Below, in pieces: positions 41,243-49,054 of a DNA stretch of 56,833 bases (its first letter is position 1; each line of letters starts with the position of its first letter). The notes below the pieces were generated by a model. The model was not told where the DNA came from, made no database searches, and was given only the letters and a program-made list of their open reading frames with translations. The DNA lies in assembly GCA_017743475.1 (NCBI GenBank), contig JAGHYV010000023.1, forward strand, positions 1 to 56,833. Direction: 5' to 3'. The position numbers and the translations under genes were made by a program. Source of the stretch: Roseiflexus sp. (GTDB lineage Bacteria > Chloroflexota > Chloroflexia > Chloroflexales > Roseiflexaceae).

Positions 41243-42684
41243 CTAATCCAGACGGAAGCGCGTCTCAGCCAGCGCGTAGAGCCGGCGCCAGAACAGGCGG
41301 TTGAACGCCAGCACAAGCATACCCATTACCAGCATGCCCAAACCGACGTGCGGGTTGAACTCGCCGGTGCTCCAGTAGGCGATATAGGCGCCCAGACCGG
41401 TCAGGGTGAGGGTCGTTGCACCCCATGACACGACCTCAGAGACGATGGACGCATTCCAGGAACCGCCCGAAGCCGTAATCCCGCCGGTGACGAACGCTGG
41501 AAAGATTGCCGGAATAATCAGTTTGCGCCACCATGCCCACCCTCGCAGACCAAGCACCCGGGCAGCCTCTTTCAGATCGTTTGGAATGCTGATCGTGCCG
41601 GCAATCACGTTGAACAGGATGTACCACTGCGCTCCCAGAATCATCAGTGGCGCCTGAAACAGGTTCTGCGGCAGCGCATAGGTAGCGATGAGCACCACTG
41701 CAATCGGAAAGAGCAGGTTAGCGGGGAAAGCAGCAGCAAACTGCGCCAGCGGCTGCACAAACTGGGCGACCCGCGGGCGCAATCCGATCCAGACCCCAAT
41801 CGGAGTCCAGACCAGTGTCGAGATGCCGATCCAGATCACCACGCGCATGGTCGTGAGCAAGCCGAGCCACAGGCACTCCAGCACCTCCGACCACGCCACC
41901 TTGCCCGCAGGAACCATGGGCGTAGCACAGGCGGCGGCCAGATCACCCGGCGCGCCGACGCGCTCATCACGCAGCACTTCTGCCATCTCCGCACTGACTC
42001 TCGTCCCGCCTGCAGTTGCTGCGCACACATCCGACAGCCAGACCGTTTGATCAGGGTTGACCGTGACACCGACGGCAGCAAAACGGCGGGCAATCTCCGG
42101 GTTGAGATCGGCATTGACATTTGGATTTGCTGCAAGAACCCGACCATTATCGAAACCCAGCCCCAGACCGAACATATACGTCGCCAGGAACCATACTGCC
42201 CACAGCGCCGCTGCGATCACGAGCGCATACCAGATCCGGTCAATCGCACGATCAATCGGTCGCGGCGATGGTTGCGGTTCGACGCGCGGACCAGGATGGT
42301 CACCTGCTGAACGAACCGGAATGCTCTGGCGGATCGCCGTGCCAAGCGCACCCAGGCTGCTGGCGATCCCCGACCGCTGCAACAAACGCAGCATCCACGA
42401 TTGTGCAACTTCCTGCGCCTCAGACTGCTCGAACTTGAATTTTTCAGACCAGGCGACGATAGGGCGGAAAATCAACTGGTCGTAGATCAGAATGATTATC
42501 AGTAACGTCAGACCGGCATACACCATCGCCGCAACATCCGCCTGCTCAATCGCCAGCCCGACATACGAGCCGACTCCAGGCAGATACTGATCATTGTCGC
42601 GCCCGACCACCGAGATGACCTCAGAGGCGACCACAAAGAACCACCCGCCCGATACTGACATCATCGTGTTCCACACCAGACCGG
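41243..42684 (-). CDS. ABC permease, downstream part (frame 2 of a frameshifted two-domain permease)
   Basis: About 480 residues of homologous sequence begin at GLVWNTMMSVSGGWFFVVAS, which continues the coupling loop of the first half in another frame. After a membrane helix and a long cytoplasmic link comes a second permease domain. It has a 100-residue extracytoplasmic insertion with three cysteines (WLSDVCAATAGG, DLAAACATP), the loop DLKEAARVLGLRGWAWWRKLIIPAIFP and GGSWNASIVSEVVSWG. The open frame extends to a GTG at 42724, but those extra codons are an artefact of the shift. A missing base near 42681-42684 separates it from the 5' part. The two domains would form a complete pore in one chain. 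Confidence 0.8.
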
Positions 42685-43254
42685 CATTGCGAAAGGAACT
42701 TCCAGCTTCCAGAACTTTTTCCACGGCGAGAGCCGTAACACGGCAGCAGCCTCTTGTAGCTCTCTGGGCGTGGTGATCAACGAGTGATAGAAGCTAAAGG
42801 CCATATTCCACACCTGCGAGGTAAAGATTGCAAAGATACTGGCCGCCTCCAGACCGAGCAGGCTGCCGCGGAACATGCCGAGAAAAATCGCCGTTGTCAC
42901 CGTCAGGAACCCCAGGATCGGCAGTGACTGGAGGAAGTCCAGCACAGGAATGATAACAATCTCGGCGCGCCGCGACTTGGCTGCCAGGGTCGCCACGGTG
43001 AACGTGAACAGCAGGCTCAACAGCACGGCAAGGAACATGCGGAACACCGTCCGCAACCCGTAATAGGGCAGGTTGGCAGGATTTAGAGAAACAGTTAGAT
43101 CAGGCGTCGTCTCATCGAATGGCTGCGATGCGCCCTGAAACGCAACCGTCAGCAACAGGATCGCCACGATCACCAGCGGGACGACCACAAGGTCCCAGGG
43201 CGTCAGCTTGAAGCGCGGGCGCAGCACGCCAGCGTCAGGAAACGTCACGCGCAT
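42661..43254 (-). CDS. ABC permease, 5' part (frame 1 of a frameshifted two-domain permease)
   Basis: The ORF has 197 codons from an ATG with AGGAGG 7 nt upstream. Homologous sequence runs to VPFAMP, and the last six codons after it are out of frame. It contains the first permease domain: an N-terminal helix (LVVVPLVIVAILLLTVAF), then VLDFLQSLPILGFLTVTTAIF, SQVWNMAFSFYHSL and the coupling loop PRELQEAAAVLRLSPWKKFW. One extra G in ATGCCGG (giving ATGCCGGG) restores a single reading frame of about 670 codons with the downstream part. Either the gene is recently inactivated, or the base was lost in sequencing, or a ribosomal shift joins the two. Confidence 0.82.
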   Translation of the reverse strand: MRVTFPDAGVLRPRFKLTPWDLVVVPLVIVAILLLTVAFQGASQPFDETTPDLTVSLNPANLPYYGLRTVFRMFLAVLLSLLFTFTVATLAAKSRRAEIVIIPVLDFLQSLPILGFLTVTTAIFLGMFRGSLLGLEAASIFAIFTSQVWNMAFSFYHSLITTPRELQEAAAVLRLSPWKKFWKLEVPFAMPVWCGTR

Positions 43255-43334
43255 ACGTGTCCTCCTGAGATAGTCAAGGATTTAGCAACGAGATTCCATC
43301 ATCGAACACAACGTCGTCGTTGTCAGGAGGCTTC

Positions 43335-43730
43335 TCACAGCCGGTATGGTCTCCGATAGCTGCGCAGGATCAGTGCTGCGTTTAAGATTGCCTGCATATC
43401 GCGCTGCTCGATCCACTCAGCACAGCGCAGGGTGACTGCAATGCCACAGCGCGGCAACAGCCTGATGAGGAACCAGTCAAAAAGACTGGTCTCCGTCTGC
43501 GGCAGTGGTGCGTTGAGTCGCAGCAGCATCTGTTCGTAGCGTTGCTGTTGACGTACTTTTGCCGCCGCCACTTGAGCCAGCAAACTTGCATGCTGTTCAT
43601 TGGTTGTTTGGGCAGCGAGGCGCTGGTAGAGCAGCGCAATGGTTTGATGGTGCAGCCAGGCACGCTGCAGTGCGTCGATCAGCAACCAGCGAATCGCTGC
43701 CCGGTGTCGGATGGAGACGACTGGCAACAT
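43335..43730 (-). CDS. hypothetical helical protein in the magnesium cluster
   Basis: The protein has 131 aa and no family I can name with confidence. It is nearly all helical. IRWLLIDALQRAWLHHQTIALLY and the Gln/Ala-rich ASLLAQVAAAKVRQQQRYEQ resemble a ferritin-like four-helix layout, but the expected Glu/His metal ligands are not obvious. The ATG at 43730 has GGGGA 7 nt upstream. It lies 35 bp after mgtE and 80 bp before the ABC permease on the same strand, so it probably belongs to their operon. Confidence 0.65.
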   Translation of the reverse strand: MLPVVSIRHRAAIRWLLIDALQRAWLHHQTIALLYQRLAAQTTNEQHASLLAQVAAAKVRQQQRYEQMLLRLNAPLPQTETSLFDWFLIRLLPRCGIAVTLRCAEWIEQRDMQAILNAALILRSYRRPYRL

Positions 43731-43765
43731 GACATTTCCCCGTCGGAATACCTTACTGTTTCGCC

Positions 43766-45136
43766 CTAGTTGGTGCCGATCAGGATGCTGACCAGATAGA
43801 AATAGAGTGCCAGCCCGGTGAAGTCCTTGATGGTCGTGATAAACGGATCGGCGCCAGGTGCGTGATCCAGTCCAAGTTTCAACATCAGCCAAGGCAACAT
43901 GAAACCCAGAAATGTGGCCAGTGTCACTACTGCGGCAAGCGATAGTCCCACTGCAATGCCAAGTTGTGGCAAACCATTTGGGAGACCCTGCCAGAAATAT
44001 GCAACAGTGCCGCCGATCAAGCCCAGGACGATCCCCATCAGTGCACCGATTGAGACCTCGCGCACCAGATGCCGTCCGAAGCGTTGCATATTGATATGCC
44101 CAAGCGCCAGTCCGCGTGCAAAAATGGTGGTGGACTGGGTGCCCACATTACCGCCCATATCCATAACCAGTGGAATGAACACTGCTGCAGCAAGAATAGA
44201 TTCCAACACCTCCTGGAACTGTTCGATCAGGCCACCAACCGCAAGCCCACCGAGCAGCGTCACGAAGAGAAACACAATGCGTACCCGAATGGGATACAGG
44301 ATTGAACCCTGGGTCAGCTTTCGGCTGTACACTTCGTCCTTACGGCGCACAAGATCGCCCACGCCAGCTTTGAGGTACATCGTTTCGGATGTGTCACGTT
44401 CAATCAGATCGATGACATCATCGAACGTTACTGCACCAACCAGACGCTCTTCACTATCCACCACTGGGATGGCCGACAGTTCACTGAATTTGAGCAAACG
44501 CGCCGCTTCGAGATCTGGCGCAGTAGCTCGAACGAAGAGACCCGTGCCGGAAAGAAGTTCGCTCACTGATCGACTAGGTGTCTCTCTGATCAATTGACTC
44601 AGACGCACAGAGCCGCGATACCGCCGATCAGCGCCTATAACGAAAACAATATCAGTTTCGTCCTGGTGGCGCGGCGAGTCGCGCAACGCCGAGAGTGCAT
44701 TAGCAACAGTCGCATCTTCACGAACTGCGATATAGTTTGGGGTCATGATCCGCCCGACGCTTCCTTCGGGATAGCCAAGCAATTCACTTACCGCCTGACG
44801 TGCATCTGGGGTCAGTGTCTCTAGCAGACGCTTTGCGACTTTTGCCGGTAGTTCTTCGATCAGGCGAGCACGATCATCCGGTTCGAGTTGCGTAAGCAGT
44901 TGGACACTCTCTGGATCGCCGAGCGCTTTGATCAGATCCGCCTGATCGGGTGCATCGAGATGTTCGAAGAGTTCCAGCGCTTTCCGCTTCTCCAGCATAC
45001 GAAAGATGGCGACTCTGGCACGTACGTCCAGCTTATTGAAGGTTTCGGCAAGTTCGACCAGTGACATGCCGTTGACGGTTGTCTTGATTTCTTCGGGTTT
45101 GCTCTTTGCGATGACCGCACTTGTCAGGTTCTGCAT
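43766..45136 (-). CDS. mgtE: magnesium transporter MgtE
   Basis: This magnesium channel has 456 aa. The N-terminal helical MgtE_N domain (LDAPDQADLIKALGDPE, LEPDDRARLIEELP) closes the pore when magnesium is high. A pair of CBS domains follows (RIMTPNYIAVREDATVANAL, LVGAVTFDDVIDLIE). The C-terminal half has five membrane helices with the pore signature PLVMDMGGNVGTQSTTIFARGLALG. The ATG at 45136 is preceded by AAGGAGA. The gene lies downstream of an M-box riboswitch and its terminator (45913-46131), which fits magnesium feedback control of the whole cluster. Confidence 0.96.
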   Translation of the reverse strand: MQNLTSAVIAKSKPEEIKTTVNGMSLVELAETFNKLDVRARVAIFRMLEKRKALELFEHLDAPDQADLIKALGDPESVQLLTQLEPDDRARLIEELPAKVAKRLLETLTPDARQAVSELLGYPEGSVGRIMTPNYIAVREDATVANALSALRDSPRHQDETDIVFVIGADRRYRGSVRLSQLIRETPSRSVSELLSGTGLFVRATAPDLEAARLLKFSELSAIPVVDSEERLVGAVTFDDVIDLIERDTSETMYLKAGVGDLVRRKDEVYSRKLTQGSILYPIRVRIVFLFVTLLGGLAVGGLIEQFQEVLESILAAAVFIPLVMDMGGNVGTQSTTIFARGLALGHINMQRFGRHLVREVSIGALMGIVLGLIGGTVAYFWQGLPNGLPQLGIAVGLSLAAVVTLATFLGFMLPWLMLKLGLDHAPGADPFITTIKDFTGLALYFYLVSILIGTN

Positions 45137-45261
45137 GGTAATGTTCTCCTTTCATGTTCGTTGTTCATGGAGTTGTAAAGAAACTGTTGTTCCAGACCGA
45201 TGTGTAACGTTGTGCGCGTCCTTTCCTCGTTCTCCAGCAGCAAGCGCCTGTTAAGTCGCAT

Positions 45262-45498
45262 TCAACAGAGAGACGGCGCTGGCATACTCCGATCTGACTC
45301 TGCGTCTGGCGCCTGCTTTGGGAGTCGGCTGTTTGCCGTCGCACGGCGCGGCATGGCGGTGCGCTGCGCCTGGAGTGCATTCTTCTGGATCGCTTGCCGG
45401 GTCTCGGCATACGAAAAGCGTGGATGCGGTGTGTTCGGGCGCACAAATGTCATGACCAGCCGCCCCTCCTGATCTAAAGTCCAGCAAATTGTCAGCAT
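45262..45498 (-). CDS. small hypothetical protein upstream of mgtE
   Basis: The protein has 78 aa. AAGGAGG stands 8 nt before the ATG, a stronger ribosome site than most in the window. The N-terminal half has a beta-like phrase (LTICWTLDQEGRLVMTFV) followed by a helix (SYAETRQAIQKNALQAQ). The C-terminal half is Arg/Pro/Ala-rich and looks disordered. I do not recognise a family. It is the first ORF after the M-box terminator and is followed by mgtE after 125 bp. Confidence 0.5.
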   Translation of the reverse strand: MLTICWTLDQEGRLVMTFVRPNTPHPRFSYAETRQAIQKNALQAQRTAMPRRATANSRLPKQAPDAESDRSMPAPSLC

Positions 45499-45783
45499 CG
45501 CGGGTTCCTCCTTTCGCCTTCAAGCCAAAAGTGTCCTTCTGTGCGGCGGTTGCAGGGCGCAACAAACCATGCGCGCGATCTGACGATCGGCGCCGACCGA
45601 TATGCACGCACAACGGAGAGCAAGCGCTCCCTGACCGCCTGCCAGCAAGGGACAGACGGTTGTAGCGTGCAATCACAAATTGTTGTCAGAGACCTGGAAG
45701 ACAGCAGCGCAACGCCGTGGATGGGAGATGCGCGCCGGGGGTGCGCACATCGGGCTTGCGCTCAACAAACAACCCTGGCGCAC

Positions 45784-45843
45784 CTTTCTCGCCAGGGTGT
45801 CAAGAGAGGACGTAGCTAGAGCTACGCAACACTGGCGAGAAGG
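45784..45843. repeat. 60-nt nested inverted repeat in the mgtE leader
   Basis: Outer arms 45784-45794 and 45833-45843 pair over 11 bp (one G-U). After a 2-nt bulge, 45797-45800 pairs with 45829-45832, and inside stands CGTAGCT-ag-AGCTACG (45811-45826). There is no T run. It lies in the otherwise empty 45499-45912 stretch between the riboswitch terminator and the small ORF. Confidence 0.6.
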
Positions 45844-45912
45844 AGATGCGTCTGGTATGCTGTTGCGGCGCTGCGCCGCCAACTACGATGACCGCCTTCG
45901 TCCATACTTGCC

Positions 45913-45947
45913 TCAAATAGAAATCCCCCTGGCATTGCCAGAGGGAT
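45913..45947 (-). terminator. intrinsic terminator, expression platform of the M-box
   Basis: On the minus strand a stem with one mismatch (45947-45937 with 45933-45923; arms ATCCCTCTGGC and GCCAGGGGGAT around a 3-nt loop) is followed by TTCTATTT. It sits directly behind the riboswitch aptamer. The 9-mer GAGCGTTCG occurs both at the 3' end of the aptamer and just before this stem, a natural basis for exclusive pairing. Confidence 0.75.
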
Positions 45948-45960
45948 CGAACGCTCTTAC

Positions 45961-46131
45961 GAACGCTCCCCCTCCGGTTGATCTTAAGCTTTCACACAAC
46001 GTAACGGTTGAACCGTAGTTACCTTGGCAAAGCCCTTAAGCCGAGCCTGCTGTGCGCCCCTGAGCGTCTTTCGACGGGCCGGAGCAGTAACCTGTGTTTG
46101 TGTGAAGCCGCGCCTACCAGGGAGCAACTTC
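45961..46131 (-). ncRNA. M-box (ykoK) magnesium riboswitch aptamer
   Basis: The minus-strand RNA carries the conserved M-box blocks in order: UAGGCGCGGCUUC (consensus UAGGUGAGGCUCC), ACACAGGUUACUGC (ACACAGGCUACUGC), and GUCGAAAGACGCUCAGGGG (GUC..GAGACGCCAAUGGG). GCUUAAGG (AUAAGG) and GUGUGAAAGCUU (GUGCUAAAGCUC) complete the series. Pairing fits: closing stem GCUCCC/GGGAGC, P2-like GCUUCACACAA with UUGUGUGAAAGC, GUUAC with GUAAC, and CUGCU with AGCAG. M-boxes fold on magnesium and end transcription of magnesium-transporter genes, and mgtE lies downstream. The comparison with the consensus is from memory; a covariance-model search was not possible. Confidence 0.82.
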
Positions 46132-46146
46132 TCAGTGATCGGCGAT

Positions 46147-46175
46147 ATAATATCTCACAAGATCAGGGTTGTCAA
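46147..46175 (-). promoter_or_regulatory. promoter of the M-box/mgtE transcript
   Basis: Perfect TTGACA (46175-46170), a 17-bp spacer and TATTAT (46152-46147) on the minus strand, start near 46140, nine bases before the aptamer. The same A/T block reads TATAAT on the plus strand (46146-46151) and might also serve the divergent PHA operon. Confidence 0.75.
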
Positions 46176-46387
46176 GAGGGAATCTTCCTGTCTTTCCGGC
46201 GCGATCGGTCGCTACAGCGCATCTGTGGCGCTGTATCCAAACTGTAACTGTCCTGACTACCCTCATAAACAGAAATGGTTGCGCAGAGCGCGTCTTTTTT
46301 ATCTTCTCTGAAAACCCGCGTTCGAGCTGCAACCGGACCCCATCATACAACCTGCCCTGTCGGGCGCACCTGTCGAAGGAGACGCGA

Positions 46388-46993
46388 ATGGGCCAGAAAA
46401 ACGGCTTTGATCCAAATGATCCGATTGGCAATCTGCGCAAGGCCCGCGATGCAACGCTCGACGCGTGGGCCAAGGCAATGATCAACCTGGTTAATACCGA
46501 GACGTTTGCACGCTGGATCGGCGCGACGCTCGATTCCTATCTGATCGCGTCAGCGCCGCTTCAGAACCTGATCAACACGTCGATGAAGACGTCGCTGGCG
46601 CGGCTGAACCTGCCGTCACGCGACGAACTCACCACGCTGGCGCGCCGGGTGACGCATATCGAAATGCGCCTGGACGATATTGAAATAAAGATCGACCAGT
46701 TGATGCATGCGTTGCGCACCCAAACACCGGTGATTGTCGAGATGCTCACTGAGCAGCTCGAACAGAACCGGCAGGAAGAAGTGGGACTCAATGGCATGGA
46801 GCAGCGTTTGGCGGCGCTTGACCATAAGGCTGATCAGATGCTCCAGTTGATCGAACGATTGCAGCAGGCGGCGCTGGAGCAGGCTGAGGCTGCACAGAAG
46901 CGCCGAAAAGCACCACGACCGCTTCAGCCGATGGAACCCGGAACGCCGACGCCCGAAGAGGTCAAAGAAGATCACGCTATCGAGGGGTTTTGA
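46388..46993 (+). CDS. PHA synthase-associated protein, PhaE-like
   Basis: The protein has 201 aa and is mainly helical, with a long C-terminal coiled coil rich in Glu, Gln and Leu (EMLTEQLEQNRQEEV, DQMLQLIERLQQAALEQ). The N-terminal part (DATLDAWAKAMINLVNTETF) resembles phasin/PhaE-type proteins. Position decides the call: it directly precedes phaC, as PhaE does in class III PHA synthase operons, where PhaE is needed for an active synthase complex. It is shorter than typical PhaE (about 350 aa). ATG at 46388 with AAGGAG 8 nt upstream; the open frame above it is leader. Confidence 0.7.
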   Translation: MGQKNGFDPNDPIGNLRKARDATLDAWAKAMINLVNTETFARWIGATLDSYLIASAPLQNLINTSMKTSLARLNLPSRDELTTLARRVTHIEMRLDDIEIKIDQLMHALRTQTPVIVEMLTEQLEQNRQEEVGLNGMEQRLAALDHKADQMLQLIERLQQAALEQAEAAQKRRKAPRPLQPMEPGTPTPEEVKEDHAIEGF

Positions 46994-47035
46994 ACCTGTG
47001 GTATGTGCTGCGTTTGAGCAATAAGGAGTATGTCG

Positions 47036-48154
47036 ATGACGACGTTGCCTGAGACGACGCTCTTTCCTGTAGATCCGGCAAAAGTGGTAAAAAATCTGTA
47101 CACTGAGGTTGAACGTCTTGGGAAAGCGTATGAGATGGGGATCAAGATCGCGACGGGCAAGCAAAGGGCAAAAGTGGCGCAGACGCCAAAAGAAGCGATC
47201 TGGACGCTCAACAAGACGACTCTCTATTACTACTATCCCCAGGCGCCAGCAGAAAAGCGGAAGCGCGTGCCGCTGCTGCTGGTCTTTGCTCTGATTAATA
47301 AACCTTACATTTTCGACCTGCGCCCAGGCAACAGTTTTGTCGAGTACATGGTGCAGCAGGGGTACAACGTCTATCTGATCGATTGGGGCGCGCCTGGTCC
47401 GGAAGATACGCATCTGACCTTCGAGGATTATGCGCTCGAATATCTGCCGCGCGCCGTGCGACGTATGCAAATGCACAGTGGGCAGCGCGACTTTAGCATG
47501 CTCGGCTGGTGCATTGGCGCAACTCTGGCGGCAATCTATGCGGCAATGCGACCAGACGACGGTTTGCGCAACCTGATCCTTCTCACTGCGCCGATCGACT
47601 TCTCCAATAAGGAAGCGATAGGTCCCTTTCCTAAGTGGCTGAAGGAAGAGTACTTTAACCTGGACGCAATTCTCGAACAGACTGGCAACTACCCAGGTGA
47701 AATGATCGATATCGGCAGCAAACTGCTCAAACCAGTCGAAAATCTGATTGGCAATTATTTGCGGTTGCTTGATAACCTCGACGATCCAAAGATTGTCGAG
47801 TCGTGGCAGGCGATGAATACCTGGGTGAGCGATGGTGTCCCGTTTGCTGGTGCGGCATACCGGCAACTGGTCGTCGATCTCTACCGCGAGAATCGCTTGA
47901 TGAACGGCACCTGGATCATGCGCGGTCGCCCGGTCAACCTGGGAAACATCAAAGCATCGCTGCTCAATATTATTGCACGACAAGATCACATCGTGCCGCC
48001 ATGTCAGTCGGAAACGATCCTGGATCGTGTCAGCAGTACCGATAAACATCAGATCATCATGCCAGGCGGTCATATCGGCATTATGGCTGGCAGCGGGGCG
48101 CGTCGCGGCTTGTGGCCACAGATCGATGCCTGGCTTGCCGATCGCTCAATCTGA
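47036..48154 (+). CDS. phaC: class III poly(3-hydroxyalkanoate) synthase PhaC
   Basis: This enzyme polymerises 3-hydroxyacyl-CoA to PHA on granule surfaces. The protein has 372 aa, the class III length, with an alpha/beta-hydrolase fold. The lipase-like box with the nucleophilic Cys is MLGWCIGATLA. The catalytic Asp is in IIARQDHIVPP and the His in MPGGHIGIMAGSG. LINKPYIFDLRPGNSFVEYM and YNVYLIDWGAPGPED are PhaC signatures. AAGGAG lies 7 nt before the ATG at 47036; the ATG at 47030 is too close to it. It is followed by the reductase gene after 31 bp. Confidence 0.95.
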   Translation: MTTLPETTLFPVDPAKVVKNLYTEVERLGKAYEMGIKIATGKQRAKVAQTPKEAIWTLNKTTLYYYYPQAPAEKRKRVPLLLVFALINKPYIFDLRPGNSFVEYMVQQGYNVYLIDWGAPGPEDTHLTFEDYALEYLPRAVRRMQMHSGQRDFSMLGWCIGATLAAIYAAMRPDDGLRNLILLTAPIDFSNKEAIGPFPKWLKEEYFNLDAILEQTGNYPGEMIDIGSKLLKPVENLIGNYLRLLDNLDDPKIVESWQAMNTWVSDGVPFAGAAYRQLVVDLYRENRLMNGTWIMRGRPVNLGNIKASLLNIIARQDHIVPPCQSETILDRVSSTDKHQIIMPGGHIGIMAGSGARRGLWPQIDAWLADRSI

Positions 48155-48165
48155 TAACGTTATCA
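48152..48165. promoter_or_regulatory. 14-bp perfect palindrome at the phaC stop
   Basis: TGATAACGTTATCA includes the phaC stop codon and lies 20 bp before the reductase start. It could bind a dimeric regulator or form a small hairpin; chance is possible. Confidence 0.35.
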
Positions 48166-48185
48166 TCAACGAGGAGATGAAGACG

Positions 48186-48926
48186 ATGCGCCTGAAGGAT
48201 AAGGTTGCAATTGTGACCGGCGCAGGTCACGGCATTGGTAAAGCGACCGCGATTGCCTTCGCTCGCGAAGGGGCGCACGTCGCCGTTGTTGACATCAATA
48301 TGGCCGGCGCTGAAGCGACAGTGGCAGAGATTACCAGGCTGGACGGTAGAGCGCTTGCCATCCAGGCTGATGTCTCTCAAGCAGCGTCGGTGGAGTCGAT
48401 GGTCGAAACGGTGCTGGCGTGGGGTGGTCGAATTGATGTGCTGCTCAACAATGCTGGTATCACGCGCGACGCTCGCTTGGTCAAAATGACCGAGCAGCAG
48501 TGGGACGCAGTGATCAATGTCAATCTTAAGGGTGTCTGGCTATGCGCGCGTGCCGTTGCTCCGCATATGAGCGCTCAGGGGAGCGGCTCGATCATTAATG
48601 TCAGTTCTATCGTCGGGCTGTATGGCAACTTTGGTCAGTCAAACTATGCCGCAACCAAAGGCGGTGTCATTGCAATGACCAAGACCTGGGCGCGGGAACT
48701 CGGTCCGTCGGGCGTGCGGGTCAATGCGGTAACGCCGGGATTCATTGCCACTGAGATGATTGCGACCGTCCCGGAGAAGGTGCTCCAGACTGTCTGCGAA
48801 CGCACGCCGCTACGCCGACTCGGTAAGCCGGAAGAGGTCGCTGCAGTGTATGTCTTCCTCGCGTCGGATGAATCGAGTTTTATGACCGGTTCGGTCATTC
48901 AGGTGGACGGCGGATTGCTCTGGTAG
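48186..48926 (+). CDS. phaB: acetoacetyl-CoA / 3-oxoacyl reductase, PhaB-like SDR
   Basis: This short-chain dehydrogenase of 246 aa should supply (R)-3-hydroxyacyl-CoA to the synthase. The cofactor site is VAIVTGAGHGIGKATA, with an Asp after the second strand (VAVVDINM) that usually favours NADH. NNAG is present. The catalytic residues are Ser in NVSSIVG and Tyr/Lys in YAATKGG. PGFIATEM and the C-terminal GSVIQVDGG fit FabG/PhaB. I take the ATG at 48186, 9 nt after GAGGAG. It could equally be named fabG-like; the operon context favours PHA. Confidence 0.9.
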   Translation: MRLKDKVAIVTGAGHGIGKATAIAFAREGAHVAVVDINMAGAEATVAEITRLDGRALAIQADVSQAASVESMVETVLAWGGRIDVLLNNAGITRDARLVKMTEQQWDAVINVNLKGVWLCARAVAPHMSAQGSGSIINVSSIVGLYGNFGQSNYAATKGGVIAMTKTWARELGPSGVRVNAVTPGFIATEMIATVPEKVLQTVCERTPLRRLGKPEEVAAVYVFLASDESSFMTGSVIQVDGGLLW

Positions 48927-48968
48927 GTGACTGCCTCTGCCTGGTTTTCTGCTCCTTTTTGTCAGTAG

Positions 48969-49000
48969 TGCCGGATGTTGCCATCCGGCATTGCTGTTTT
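48969..49000 (+). terminator. Rho-independent terminator of the PHA operon
   Basis: A 9-bp perfect stem (48969-48977 with 48982-48990) and a 4-nt loop, followed by TTGCTGTTTT, 42 bp after the reductase stop. Confidence 0.75.
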
Positions 49001-49016
49001 CGTCATTGTATGGTTG

Positions 49017-49025
49017 TGCTATGAT
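49017..49025 (+). promoter_or_regulatory. extended -10 promoter of the FGGY kinase operon
   Basis: TGC-TATGAT at 49017-49025, 29 bp before the predicted ATG. The -35 is weak. Confidence 0.45.
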
Positions 49026-49054
49026 TTACCCACTGGTCTGTATGGTTGAACTGT

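Noticed and set aside
45247..45262. Shared CCTGTTAAGTCG with 33902-33913 as a regulator site
   Set aside because: A single 12-mer shared by two places in 57 kb, lacking the palindrome at one of them, is weak evidence.
45680..46018. Plus-strand ORF of 112 codons
   Set aside because: It runs antisense through the M-box terminator and part of the aptamer, has no ribosome site or recognisable family, and spans the 60-nt nested hairpin.
45913..46140. 6S RNA, SRP RNA or tmRNA as identity of the structured minus-strand RNA
   Set aside because: The ordered M-box blocks and the downstream mgtE fit better; SRP loop and tmRNA ends are absent.
46616..48073. 485-codon minus-strand ORF opposite phaC
   Set aside because: It is antisense to two clearly conserved PHA genes and has no domain of its own.
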